A program made the translations under genes and the position numbers. DNA of 64,000 bases from Prolixibacteraceae bacterium JC049 (GTDB lineage: Bacteria > Bacteroidota > Bacteroidia > Bacteroidales > Prolixibacteraceae), in assembly GCA_023369685.1 (NCBI GenBank), contig SACZ01000001.1, positions 992,381 to 1,056,380 on the forward strand. The letters run 5' to 3'. Under the pieces are notes generated by a model, which had not been told where the DNA came from, did no database searches, and saw only the letters and a list, made by a program, of their open reading frames with translations. Shown in pieces: positions 45,308 through 54,183 of this stretch (positions are counted from its first letter, which is position 1; every line of letters starts with the position of its first letter).

Positions 45308-45395
45308 TTTTTAATTAGATTGATTATACTAAATGCGGCTCTAATGTAATTAAATAGAAGGGGAATTCATTGGAGTAAAACAGCTTTATTTTACT

Positions 45396-45405
45396 AAACC
45401 GGTTT
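45396..45405. promoter_or_regulatory. Candidate operator upstream of the GH43-GH31 gene
   Basis: Perfect palindrome AAACCGGTTT 90 nt upstream of the start codon, similar in form to LacI/GalR-type sites. TTTCGTTAAC at 45403-45412 recurs at 24703-24712 upstream of the sulfatase gene. No promoter boxes were found here. Confidence 0.3.
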
Positions 45406-45423
45406 CGTTAACTAATTATGAAG

Positions 45424-45865
45424 AGAAGGAAAAGAAAACGGGAATCAGGAGTGAAGGGAGACCGGTATCGAATGCTAAGGGGAAGGAGCAAGGTGCTGGA
45501 GATCGTAATCATGAAGAAAAGCACACATTGCAAATGTGCGCTAGCAAAGAGGAGCAGAGTGTAGAGAGTTTTAATGCCGATGTAGAGGCGCAAAATCTTG
45601 CGCCTTTACGATACTATAAACCAGCGATAGAGTTATTTCACAAAGTGTCTCAAAGAAGCACGAAGTTACATGAAGAAAATATAATAACTGTTCCCTGGTT
45701 TTGTAGAAGGGAGTTGAAAATGGAAACCGGACTCCGGAGGAAAGGGAGACTGGAATTGGATGTTAAACAGTTAAGAGCATAGTGAATGACTGTGCAAAGA
45801 AAAGCACACATTACAAATGTGCGCTAAAAAAAGGTGTAGAGGCGCAAAATCTTGAGCCTCTACGA
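45424..45865. repeat. Two successive arrays of three intergenic repeat types
   Basis: Order R1-P1-P2 occurs twice. R1 ('AAAGGGAGAC' repeat) at 45424-45479 and 45707-45770; P1 (GCACACATT-rCA-AATGTGC palindrome) at 45521-45543 and 45804-45825; P2 (GTAGAGGCGCAAAAT-CTTGCGCCTCTAC-type palindrome) at 45582-45611 and 45836-45865. R1 to P1 is 97 nt in both. An 84-codon frame here (45528-45782) is only repeat sequence and is not a gene. Confidence 0.65.
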
Positions 45866-45910
45866 TTGGATTAAATATCTCCTGGTGAAGATATTAGGGA
45901 ACTATGTACA

Positions 45911-45945
45911 AAAAGAGAGGGTGTCCTTAACGAACACCCTCTTTG
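45911..45945 (-). terminator. Terminator of PUL copy A
   Basis: Stem GAGGGTGT (45917-45924) / ACACCCTC (45934-45941), extended by AAAG/CTTT, followed on the minus strand by TCTTTTTGT. It lies about 65 nt past the last stop codon. Confidence 0.75.
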
Positions 45946-46009
45946 GATAACTAACTATTAACCTGAATTAGAATAAATCAGGTTTTATAATGAATGAAAT
46001 TGAGTGGCA

Positions 46010-47500
46010 TTATTTTTTAGTGAAAATCATCGCATCGATATTCATTCCAGGATTATCCATTTTCAGTTTTAGCTTATGTCTTCCTTTGGGAAGTTCAATA
46101 GCTTCTCCTGATTGAACCTGGAAGTTACCCCAGCCACCAGTATTGGTTCCTTTAAATGTTAGAATATCTTCTCCATCTAATTCAAGTATTAGGTTTCCTG
46201 GGTTATTAGGAGAACCAATAGAAAAATCAACCTGGTAGGTACCTGCTTCAACAATGTCGACAGTGTACATTAACCATTCGCCGGTTCCAGTCCAACCTAC
46301 ATTGTAGTTTCCTGTAGGCCCACTGCTAATGTCTACACCAGTATCACGGTAAGCACCACCAGCATTATTGGCGTCGTTGTCGTGGTAGCCAACACCTTCT
46401 CCTCCATTATTGAAGTTTTCGGCTTCTATTCTTCCTGGAATAAGTGCTGTTAAACCTTGGAATGCTTCGGTAACAGTACCTTTTACCAATACTTTCTTTC
46501 CAATTATATCGAAATCGATAATGTAAGTACCATCGGCATGTTGGAAACGTAGATTTCCACTACCGTCAGTTGCTTCACCCACCTGAGGAGCTAATTGCCC
46601 TTTAGAGAAGTGAGCGTATGCATACTGATCTTCAGCATCCATTGCGGCTGTTTTGAACAGGCGCATGTTGTCGCCATATTTCAATTCAAAGGTTCCACGA
46701 TATACTCCTTCGGATACTGCATTTACAGCAATAAATGAGTTGGCATCCCAGCCTTTTGATTGAATTAACAGATACATTGGAGGTAGCTGGTAATCTTTTG
46801 GTACAAATTGGATACTTTTAGAAATAGTAACTGTATCGACAATATTTTTACCACTTACTCTAGGAATCATCTTCATTTTGTAATCGATAGAGTATTGTGC
46901 CGTAATATCAAGATTCTTGATTTTAAGCGATTCGTTACCATTTTTCCAATCGTTAGCCATTCCTTTTCCTTCAGAAATGGTTGCTTCTCCCTTTTTCAAT
47001 GTGTAGCTTAAATCGCCTACATAATACATAAAGTCGTTGGAAAGAGCCGACCATTTCACCAATAGAGAGTCGGTATGTACTCCATCGGCCGGTTTGAATT
47101 TAGGATTAGGAACTAGCATATTGTTTTGTACCCAGATATCTGAAACAGGAAGCATTGTTTTATACGATTTAACAGAGCTGTTCCAAAATTCATCTACACT
47201 GAATATTTCGAATTCATAACCACTACCAGAAGTAAGGTTAGGAATTATTAGTGTGTCGATATTGGAAGCAGTAACGATACTGTCTTTTCCGTATTTCACT
47301 ACAATTTTCTTCGATTTTGCATCGGTTGGAGTCTCCCAGCCAAAGTAGGCCTTTTGGTAACCAACGTAAACTCGAATACTATCTACCTTTCCGGGATAGA
47401 TGCGTTCCTTCACATAGTCTTTATAGTTGTCGTGCATATCGTCGCATGCCCAAACAAATAGAGACAATAGTGCAATTATAATTAAACTTGATTTTGTCAT
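46010..47500 (-). CDS. DUF4998-type lipoprotein with CBM6 domain
   Basis: 496 aa, lipoprotein signal 'LLSLFVWAC' (Cys19). Residues ~20-230 are DUF4998-like Ig/FN3 modules ('MHDNYKDYVKERIYPGKVDSI'). Residues ~240-350 resemble the SusE/SusF starch-binding fold ('MYLLIQSKGWDANSFIAV', 'MRLFKTAAMDAEDQYAY'). The last ~140 residues are a CBM6 domain beginning 'GRIEAENFNNGGEGVGY' with 'GEWLMYTVDIVEAGTY'. It is the last gene of PUL copy A and should be a surface glycan-binding protein. The counterpart in copy B has a different C-terminal module. Confidence 0.8.
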   Translation of the reverse strand: MTKSSLIIIALLSLFVWACDDMHDNYKDYVKERIYPGKVDSIRVYVGYQKAYFGWETPTDAKSKKIVVKYGKDSIVTASNIDTLIIPNLTSGSGYEFEIFSVDEFWNSSVKSYKTMLPVSDIWVQNNMLVPNPKFKPADGVHTDSLLVKWSALSNDFMYYVGDLSYTLKKGEATISEGKGMANDWKNGNESLKIKNLDITAQYSIDYKMKMIPRVSGKNIVDTVTISKSIQFVPKDYQLPPMYLLIQSKGWDANSFIAVNAVSEGVYRGTFELKYGDNMRLFKTAAMDAEDQYAYAHFSKGQLAPQVGEATDGSGNLRFQHADGTYIIDFDIIGKKVLVKGTVTEAFQGLTALIPGRIEAENFNNGGEGVGYHDNDANNAGGAYRDTGVDISSGPTGNYNVGWTGTGEWLMYTVDIVEAGTYQVDFSIGSPNNPGNLILELDGEDILTFKGTNTGGWGNFQVQSGEAIELPKGRHKLKLKMDNPGMNIDAMIFTKK

Positions 47501-47533
47501 ACTAAATGAATTTTAATGGTTTGAGCATTGAGC

Positions 47534-48862
47534 TTAGTTTGCATTCTCTCCATAAAGAGTAATTTCTGAAGCATTGGCCAATGTGTTATTACCAAATGTT
47601 TTAATACCTCTGTACTCTAAATATCTAAACGTCTTGGTGAACTTGGGCTCATCTTCAAAAATAACAAAGTGGTGACCAGCAATGGCTTCACTTCTGGCTA
47701 CTGTCGGGTCTGATGGTTCTACGATTGTTGCTCTTCGTACCTTTTCCCAGTTTACTTTATCATTACTAATCCAAATCTCAAATGTTTCCACATTTTCAGT
47801 TGTGTAGTAATAACCCGGTCCTTTTGAACGCCAATCGTAATCTCTTTGCCAAACTCTTAGGCGACTTAATTTCACTTCGCGACCTAAATCTATATAGTAA
47901 GAGAAAGGAAGTGATCCAACATGACCTGTACTGAAGTAGTTTAGATTACGCTTGTTTCCATCATCGATAATGTCGTCCCAGAATTTCTGAATACGACCTT
48001 CTAACTGTCGAGCTTTGGCATTCCATCCTCCATCGAAACCTCCTTTTTCAGCACGAGTAAGAGTTCTGGTTTTTGTAACCAATTCACCGGTATCCTCATC
48101 AATTTCTTCCCATGTTTCGTTCATAGCATCTGGTAGAAGTTTCTCTTCCAAGAAAGAGAATTTCTTTTTATCCAGTTTGTAGTCGATCATAGGAGTAATG
48201 GCTTTAAACTCTCGTTCCTTTGTTCTGTTCTCATAAGTATCAGTAATGGATACCGAGAAATCGTAAGGTGTGGCTTTAAGTCCTTCAATTAACAGATAAT
48301 CGTGTGGTCGATTTGATGCATATAGCTTCTTCATTTTTCGACCATTCACCGTATATTCTGCTTGAATGGTAAGAGTTTGCTCTTGCTTGTTGTCCCACTT
48401 TACCAATGCACCAGCAAAAGATGGAAGAATCTCAACTGAAGTTAATACTGTATTCGTAAAAGGGGTAAGTGGAGTCACCTTTTGAATGTGTGGAGTTGAC
48501 TCATTACCACTTCTATCAACCGCAATTAACTTGATGTTGTATTCTTTCTTGGTTCCAAAACCTTCGATACGTAATGAATCCTGGTAAAAACTAGCTGATT
48601 TATAGATCTCTTTCCCACTGTCCAAAGTGTAAACAGCTTTCACCATTAGTACATCTTCATCTTTAGGAACAGTGTAGTGCAACATTCCGCCACCGTTATC
48701 GGCCTTAAATGTAACATTAGTAACCATTCCCGGAGGTGTCGTATCGTTATCTAACTTTGGTTTATCGTCCGACTCACATGAGCAAATGCCTAGGATAGTG
48801 GCAAAAATGCCCACAAATAATAATGTTTTAAAAGTCATATGTTTTTTCATAATCGTTTTCAT
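47534..48862 (-). CDS. DUF4959/DUF5000-type lipoprotein
   Basis: About 442 aa from ATG at 48862; the open frame starts at 48889 inside SusD, and ATGs at 48850 or 48838 are alternatives. The signal ends 'ATILGICSC'. Residues ~40-140 fit DUF4959 ('TPPGMVTNVTFKADNGGGML'), ~145-230 DUF5126-like, and the C-terminal ~170 a discoidin-like DUF5000 domain ('PFSYYIDLGREVKLSRLRVWQRDYDW' is its core). These lipoproteins follow SusCD pairs and probably bind glycans at the surface. Homologue of the 56614-57852 gene of copy B. Confidence 0.75.
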   Translation of the reverse strand: MKTIMKKHMTFKTLLFVGIFATILGICSCESDDKPKLDNDTTPPGMVTNVTFKADNGGGMLHYTVPKDEDVLMVKAVYTLDSGKEIYKSASFYQDSLRIEGFGTKKEYNIKLIAVDRSGNESTPHIQKVTPLTPFTNTVLTSVEILPSFAGALVKWDNKQEQTLTIQAEYTVNGRKMKKLYASNRPHDYLLIEGLKATPYDFSVSITDTYENRTKEREFKAITPMIDYKLDKKKFSFLEEKLLPDAMNETWEEIDEDTGELVTKTRTLTRAEKGGFDGGWNAKARQLEGRIQKFWDDIIDDGNKRNLNYFSTGHVGSLPFSYYIDLGREVKLSRLRVWQRDYDWRSKGPGYYYTTENVETFEIWISNDKVNWEKVRRATIVEPSDPTVARSEAIAGHHFVIFEDEPKFTKTFRYLEYRGIKTFGNNTLANASEITLYGENAN

Positions 48863-48876
48863 TTCATTTAATGGTA

Positions 48877-50844
48877 TTAGTGACTCCATCCTGGATTTTG
48901 AACCAACTTAGGGTTCATTGTTAGCTCACTCAGTTTAATTGGGAAGAGGTAGTTTCTTGGTGTTTCGAACTCTCTCAATTGTTTGGCCGAAAGCACATAG
49001 AAATCATCAGCACTTGACTTATCTATATCCCAACCAAGAAGAGGTGAGTTGAAAAATTCTGCAGCTCTTTTCCATCTAAGGATATCGTAGTAACGATGGC
49101 CTTCGAAACTAAGCTCAATTAAACGTTCTTGATGAATAATAGATCGAAGTCCAGACTTAGTAGTGTGTTTGCCAACATTTTTAACAATTTTAGCATTGCT
49201 ATACACCTCTTCTACTTTAGGAAGATTTACTCTGGCTCTCACTTTATTCAAGTCATCATATACTTTTTGTTGTGGTCCATTGTATTCGTTGTTGGCTTCT
49301 GCACGCATTAGGTACAGGTCGGCCATACGAATTATAGGTTTTGGATAGATGATACGTTCAGTCCATCCACCAAACATAGTTTCAGGGTGTACCCATTTCT
49401 TTACAGCAATACCACTCCAGTAGAAGTCGGTCTTATTATCACCAATTCTTTTTCCTCCAGGAGCCTCACTAACACGCATTTTTGTGTCGTTTTTTACATC
49501 ATGTGTTCTCCAGATGGAACGATCGGTTGCCAACCATGCGTAGAAACGAGGTTCACGATTCAAGTGAAGCTTAATGGTTTTTTCTAACGGCTGGATGAAA
49601 CCTAGATGATAGTTATCATCTTCAGGTACAGTTATTACCTTTTGTCTATCGTCATAGCTATAAGTAATATCTTCATCGATAGGTACACCATTTTTAGTAT
49701 GGAAAAGCTCTGTCATGCGATACGATGCTCCTAACCACTGCCAACAGTTGCCCGATTTGCCTAGCTCCTCGGTTGAACGCATGTTAGTGGCTGTTTGGAT
49801 ACATCCATTAAAACGATCGTCGATATTTGAGTATCCCCAAACTATTTCTGAATTCCATGAATCAAGAATAGAGTATTTGGCATTGTAAACCGATTTCATG
49901 ATACCAGACTGTTCCCAATCTTTTACATCGTATGCATTAATTTTTCCATCGAAAATATAAATGCCACGGTTTCCTTTTCCTTCAGCTTGTGCAATAGCAA
50001 CATCCAAAGCATCAGCTGCTTTTTTCCACTTCTCTTTATTGTAATTCATGTTGAAATAAGGCTCACCTTGCTCGTTGGTAAAGGTGCTATAGAATTCTGA
50101 ATTACCATTGAATAGTGGACTGGCCGCATAAACCAACACTTTTGCTTTTACAGCTAAAGCAACAGTTTTATCAATCTGTCCCTGATAGCTTTGATTTCTA
50201 AAGTCGGGCATTGCTTTTAGCGATTGATCAATTAGAGAAACCACATAGTTGAAGCAACTGTCAACAGGTTGACGCTCGTGACGAACAGCCTGAATACCAT
50301 CCGATGCTTCAACATTTTTGTCCATGATAATGATTGGACCGTAGTTTTTAATTAGAGAAAAGTGATAGTAACTTTTTAAGAAGGTTACTTGCGCTACCCA
50401 ATCCGCCTTTTCTTCATCGGTAATATTGGGGATAATGTCAACATACTTCAAAAAGATGTTACATTGACGAATACCTTCGTAAAGGTCACGTCCTCCGCCA
50501 TTACCATCCCAAGTAGAAAGTTGAGGGTCGTTGGAGTTTTGCCATCCCTCCATGATTTTACATCCACGTACTTGTTCCTTTTTTCCAGCAACTTCTGCAT
50601 CTAGTCGTGGTACCCACTCATCTCCAGCCAGTACCATGTCGTTGTGAAAGTTTTGATCGAAGGGCATATATGAGTAGCAGGTAGATAAAGCGTTAAATGC
50701 TTTTTCTCTTGTTTCAAATAGGTGCTGAATTTCTGTTGTATTATCAGGTACCACATCTAAGAAGTTGGTACATGATGATAGTGCAATTAGCAGTCCACCA
50801 ATGAAGTAGAATATGTTTTTATTTCTCGTTCTCATTTTGTTCAT
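48877..50844 (-). CDS. RagB/SusD family lipoprotein, PUL copy A
   Basis: 655 aa. Signal 'YFIGGLLIALSSC' (Cys25) then 'TNFLDVVPDNTTEIQHLFETREKA', identical in style to copy B. C-terminal 'IRMADLYLMRAEANNEY', 'IIHQERLIELSFEGHRYYDILRWKRA' and 'NPKLVQNPGW' are typical of large SusD proteins. It lies 16 nt after SusC. It overlaps the longest frame of the next gene by 13 nt. Confidence 0.94.
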   Translation of the reverse strand: MNKMRTRNKNIFYFIGGLLIALSSCTNFLDVVPDNTTEIQHLFETREKAFNALSTCYSYMPFDQNFHNDMVLAGDEWVPRLDAEVAGKKEQVRGCKIMEGWQNSNDPQLSTWDGNGGGRDLYEGIRQCNIFLKYVDIIPNITDEEKADWVAQVTFLKSYYHFSLIKNYGPIIIMDKNVEASDGIQAVRHERQPVDSCFNYVVSLIDQSLKAMPDFRNQSYQGQIDKTVALAVKAKVLVYAASPLFNGNSEFYSTFTNEQGEPYFNMNYNKEKWKKAADALDVAIAQAEGKGNRGIYIFDGKINAYDVKDWEQSGIMKSVYNAKYSILDSWNSEIVWGYSNIDDRFNGCIQTATNMRSTEELGKSGNCWQWLGASYRMTELFHTKNGVPIDEDITYSYDDRQKVITVPEDDNYHLGFIQPLEKTIKLHLNREPRFYAWLATDRSIWRTHDVKNDTKMRVSEAPGGKRIGDNKTDFYWSGIAVKKWVHPETMFGGWTERIIYPKPIIRMADLYLMRAEANNEYNGPQQKVYDDLNKVRARVNLPKVEEVYSNAKIVKNVGKHTTKSGLRSIIHQERLIELSFEGHRYYDILRWKRAAEFFNSPLLGWDIDKSSADDFYVLSAKQLREFETPRNYLFPIKLSELTMNPKLVQNPGWSH

Positions 50845-50860
50845 TGTTTAGAATTAAAAT

Positions 50861-53800
50861 TTAGAAAGAGACTTGAACTCCAACGTTATAAACTCTCTGA
50901 ATTGGATAACCCAGTCCATTTCCTGCCATCTCGGGGTCCCATAGCTTGAAGTTGCTAAACTTAAGTAGGTTCGAACCATTAACATAGACTCTGAATTGAG
51001 TCAACTTGAATCGTTTGATTAGTTGTTGAGGAAGAGAATATCCTAACTCTACATTTTTTAATCGAAGGAATGATCCATTTCTCATCCACCAAGTGGAACG
51101 CTGTGTATTGTTGTCGTTCTTCGAAGCAGATAGGCGAGGCCAGAAGGCATTTGGATCTGGATTATTCTGACTCCAGTAATCGTTAATAACTACCTTCAAT
51201 GCATTCTTTCTATTCACAAATGGAGCAATTTTTCCTGCATCGATAAAGAATGATGATCTGGCTGATCCCTGGAAGAAAAATGAGAAGTCGAAGCCTTTGT
51301 ATCCTGTTGATAAACCAAAACCGTAAGTGATTTCAGGAGTAGTTGGATGACCAATAGGCACCTTATCGTTATCATCAATTACACCATCGTTGTTGATATC
51401 TTTGTATTTGATATCTCCTGGTTTGTAAATTCCAAATGTTTGACGAGGAGAATTATCAATTTCAGCCTGGTCAACAAATAAACGTTCTGCAACAAGTCCC
51501 CATTGCTGGTGTACAGGATGTCCCACACGGTTTTGATAATCGTGCTTGAATTGTTCTTCGTTTTTGGTGATTTTATTGGTTGCATACGTAAAGTTAGAGC
51601 GACCACTGATCCAGAAGTCTTTATTTACAGAAACATTGAAATCTAACGAGGCATCGATACCTTGCGATTCCGCTTCACCCACATTACCATATATATCTGA
51701 TGACATACCAACAGAGGATGGAATAAAGTTACGTTTCATATAGATATCGGTACGCTTCTCTTTAAACATATCGATTTGGAAATTGGCAAAACTAGCTAGC
51801 TCCATTTCAAAACCAACATTAAGTTTTTGTGCTTTTTCCCATGTAATTAAAGGATTGGCATAACGGTTTACTCTATAGCCGCCATAAGTTGTATTGAAGT
51901 TTTGTCCCCAACGATAACCTCCTTTTCCTAAGGCAATATTCGATAAGAAAAAGAAACGTTGATCTGGTCCGGCAACCGCATCATTACCTACAATACCATA
52001 AGTTGCTTTGAATTTCAGACTGTTTACTATCTTCTTCATTCTTTCTGTCCAGAAATCTTCATTGGAAATTAGATATCCCATACCGAATGAAGGGAAGAAA
52101 CCGTAACGTTCTTTGTCTGCAAATTTCTCGGAACCATTGAAACCAAAGTTGGCTTCCACCATATATCTAGAATCGTATCCGTAAGTTAAACGTCCCGAAA
52201 CTCCATTATTACGAGATGGTAGGGTAGAGTATAAGTCTACATTTTTACCCTGATTCATTTTTTCTTCGGCCATACCTACTAACAATCCACTAATATCATG
52301 TTTGTCGAATTTGCGGTTGTACATTAGTCGAACTTCGAAATAGTTTCTGGAGTTGGCACTTTTACTTACATCCGGCGCCCCCAGCGATTCAGTTCCTTCT
52401 TCTATTCGTTGTAATTCATAGGTATTGTTGATCTCATCGTATGATTTACGAGTGTAGTAGTAAGGAGTGTAGCTTCGCTTCTGTGCAAAATCGCCATACG
52501 ACTGAATGGTTGCTGCTGCGCGCAATGCTAATCCTTTAGTTACAAAATCTAACTTCTGCTCAATGGCAAGCTGTGTTAAGATGGTACTAGAGAAAAAGTC
52601 GCGGTAACCACTCACCATATCAGCATAAGGATTAGGCATGTCTTTTTTACCTACGTTACCAAATAGAATGTGCTTGGTAAATTTATTGGCTTCATCTGGC
52701 TCGTAGTACATTGGGAATTCCACAGGGTTTACACTCATTACTTTGTTGAAAATATCCGTTCCGGAAGGAATTGGGCTATTTTGACGTTTAAAGTCGGAGT
52801 TGAACTTGGCAGAAATCTTTGTTGTTTTAGTCAAGTTAATATTGATGTTAGCACGAATATTATACTTGTCAATTTCAATGTTATTATTGAAATTGTTTCT
52901 GTTGTCCACCTTAAGGATACCTGTATCCTTATTGTAGGTAGTTGCCAAATAGTAGTTTACTACCTTACCACCACCACTTACGTTTAGGTTGTAACGATGG
53001 TTAATAGTATGATCGTTGAACAACTCGTTGTACCAGTTTACGTTAGGGAATGCATATTGATTTAATCCCTGAAGCGTGTTCTCAATACGTTGTGCACTAT
53101 AGTAAGGAGCCAATAACGGATTGTCGTTAAACTGAGCCTGATTATAGAGTTTCATGTAAGTTACTCCATCAACTACTTCAGGAATCTGAGTTGCTTTAGA
53201 TAGAGATGTTTCATGACGGAATGAGATTTTTGCTTTTCCCTCTTTACCCTCTTTGGTAGTTACTAAAATAACTCCGTTGGCCCCACGTGCACCATAAAGT
53301 GCAGTGGCAGTCGCATCTTTCATAATAGAGAAACTGGCTACATCGTCAGGCTGTACTTTGGCCAAATCGCTTGAGCTAATTTCAAATCCATCTAAAAGAA
53401 TAAGCGGACTTTTTGAATAACCAAAGGTGGTAACACCACGAACGAAGAACTCTGCATTGTCCTGTCCTGGTTCTCCACTACGCTGGTAAGAGATAACTCC
53501 CGAAATTCTACCGGCTAATGCAGTGGTTAAGTTACTGGTAGGTACTTTCAGTTCAGCAGGGTTAACCGTTTCGATGGATGCCAAAACACTTTCCTTCTTC
53601 TGCTTACCAAAGGCAACTACAGTTACATCATCTAGCTCTTCCGATTTTTCTTGAAGAACAACATTGATTTGTTTTTTTCCATTTGGATTGATAATCTGAG
53701 GTTCCATACCAATGAATGAGAAGTGTAGCTTTTCCCCTGGATTTACATTGATCTCATAGCCACCATCAGGATCTGTAATAACACCGCGTGTACTACCCAC

Positions 53801-54094
53801 AATCATAACTGTTACTCCTGGCAGGGGACCACCCGAACCATCGGTAACTTTACCTTTTACCTTGTTTTTTGATTGTGGTGCAACAGAATTGATACTTGCC
53901 TGCTTTTCAGTGGTTTTGACACTGTACTTCAGGTTGACATCTTCTTCTAATGTTACATTGTTTAGACTTAGCTTGTTGGCTGTAGTCGTTAGATTTAACA
54001 TGAAGAATAGAATAATAAAATTCCACATAATCAAGTAAAATCTTTTACGCCTCTTCATTAAAATGAAGAGCTCATAAAACAGCATTTTTTTCAT
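50861..54094 (-). CDS. SusC-like TonB-dependent transporter without STN domain, PUL copy A
   Basis: 1077 aa. The first 50 residues are almost identical to copy B (MKKMLFYELF..., 'NFIILFFMLNLTT', 'NVTLE'), but where copy B has a 65-residue STN domain, this protein jumps after 'NVTLEEDVNLKYSVKTTEKQ' into a short linker and the CarboxypepD_reg-like domain ('GSGGPLPGVTVMIVGSTRG'). Plug with 'DVASFSIMKDATATALYGARGANGVILVTTKEG' and barrel are complete, ending 'NVGVQVSF'. Loss of the STN means it should transport but not signal to FecR. A second Met at residue 13 is a possible start in both copies. Confidence 0.92.
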   Translation of the reverse strand: MKKMLFYELFILMKRRKRFYLIMWNFIILFFMLNLTTTANKLSLNNVTLEEDVNLKYSVKTTEKQASINSVAPQSKNKVKGKVTDGSGGPLPGVTVMIVGSTRGVITDPDGGYEINVNPGEKLHFSFIGMEPQIINPNGKKQINVVLQEKSEELDDVTVVAFGKQKKESVLASIETVNPAELKVPTSNLTTALAGRISGVISYQRSGEPGQDNAEFFVRGVTTFGYSKSPLILLDGFEISSSDLAKVQPDDVASFSIMKDATATALYGARGANGVILVTTKEGKEGKAKISFRHETSLSKATQIPEVVDGVTYMKLYNQAQFNDNPLLAPYYSAQRIENTLQGLNQYAFPNVNWYNELFNDHTINHRYNLNVSGGGKVVNYYLATTYNKDTGILKVDNRNNFNNNIEIDKYNIRANININLTKTTKISAKFNSDFKRQNSPIPSGTDIFNKVMSVNPVEFPMYYEPDEANKFTKHILFGNVGKKDMPNPYADMVSGYRDFFSSTILTQLAIEQKLDFVTKGLALRAAATIQSYGDFAQKRSYTPYYYTRKSYDEINNTYELQRIEEGTESLGAPDVSKSANSRNYFEVRLMYNRKFDKHDISGLLVGMAEEKMNQGKNVDLYSTLPSRNNGVSGRLTYGYDSRYMVEANFGFNGSEKFADKERYGFFPSFGMGYLISNEDFWTERMKKIVNSLKFKATYGIVGNDAVAGPDQRFFFLSNIALGKGGYRWGQNFNTTYGGYRVNRYANPLITWEKAQKLNVGFEMELASFANFQIDMFKEKRTDIYMKRNFIPSSVGMSSDIYGNVGEAESQGIDASLDFNVSVNKDFWISGRSNFTYATNKITKNEEQFKHDYQNRVGHPVHQQWGLVAERLFVDQAEIDNSPRQTFGIYKPGDIKYKDINNDGVIDDNDKVPIGHPTTPEITYGFGLSTGYKGFDFSFFFQGSARSSFFIDAGKIAPFVNRKNALKVVINDYWSQNNPDPNAFWPRLSASKNDNNTQRSTWWMRNGSFLRLKNVELGYSLPQQLIKRFKLTQFRVYVNGSNLLKFSNFKLWDPEMAGNGLGYPIQRVYNVGVQVSF

Positions 54095-54120
54095 AAATAT
54101 ATTTTTAAAGTTTAAGTATT

Positions 54121-54177
54121 ACAGTTCTTAGCAAGAACTGTTGTTTAAGCAATAGAATGGGCCAACATTCTTCTGCT
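54121..54177 (-). other. Two conserved hairpins between FecR and SusC, copy A
   Basis: Stem 1 ACAGTTCTT-AGC-AAGAACTGT (54121-54141) is perfect over 9 bp. Stem 2 is AGCAATAGAATG (54148-54159) with CATTCTTCTGCT (54166-54177). The same two structures occur in copy B with paired changes, so the fold is conserved on the minus transcript. There is no T-run. Confidence 0.55.
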
Positions 54178-54183
54178 TTTTGT

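Larger units (their letters stand above)
45308..46009. other. Large intergenic region made mostly of repeats
   Basis: 700 nt between the GH43-GH31 gene and the end of PUL copy A, containing the R1-P1-P2 arrays, a 'TTTCACAAAGTGTCTCAAAG' filler (45637-45656) and the terminator of PUL copy A. No gene found. Confidence 0.55.

Noticed and set aside
45528-45782. 84-codon open frame on the plus strand
   Set aside because: It is made of the P1, P2 and R1 intergenic repeats, has no ribosome-site context and no plausible protein features.
45424-45865. CRISPR array
   Set aside because: Repeats are degenerate, palindromic, of three different types and unevenly spaced, with no cas genes.
50861-54094. 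SusC of copy A as a pseudogene
   Set aside because: Although the STN is missing, plug, barrel and C-terminal aromatic are intact and in frame, so it should still be a transporter.
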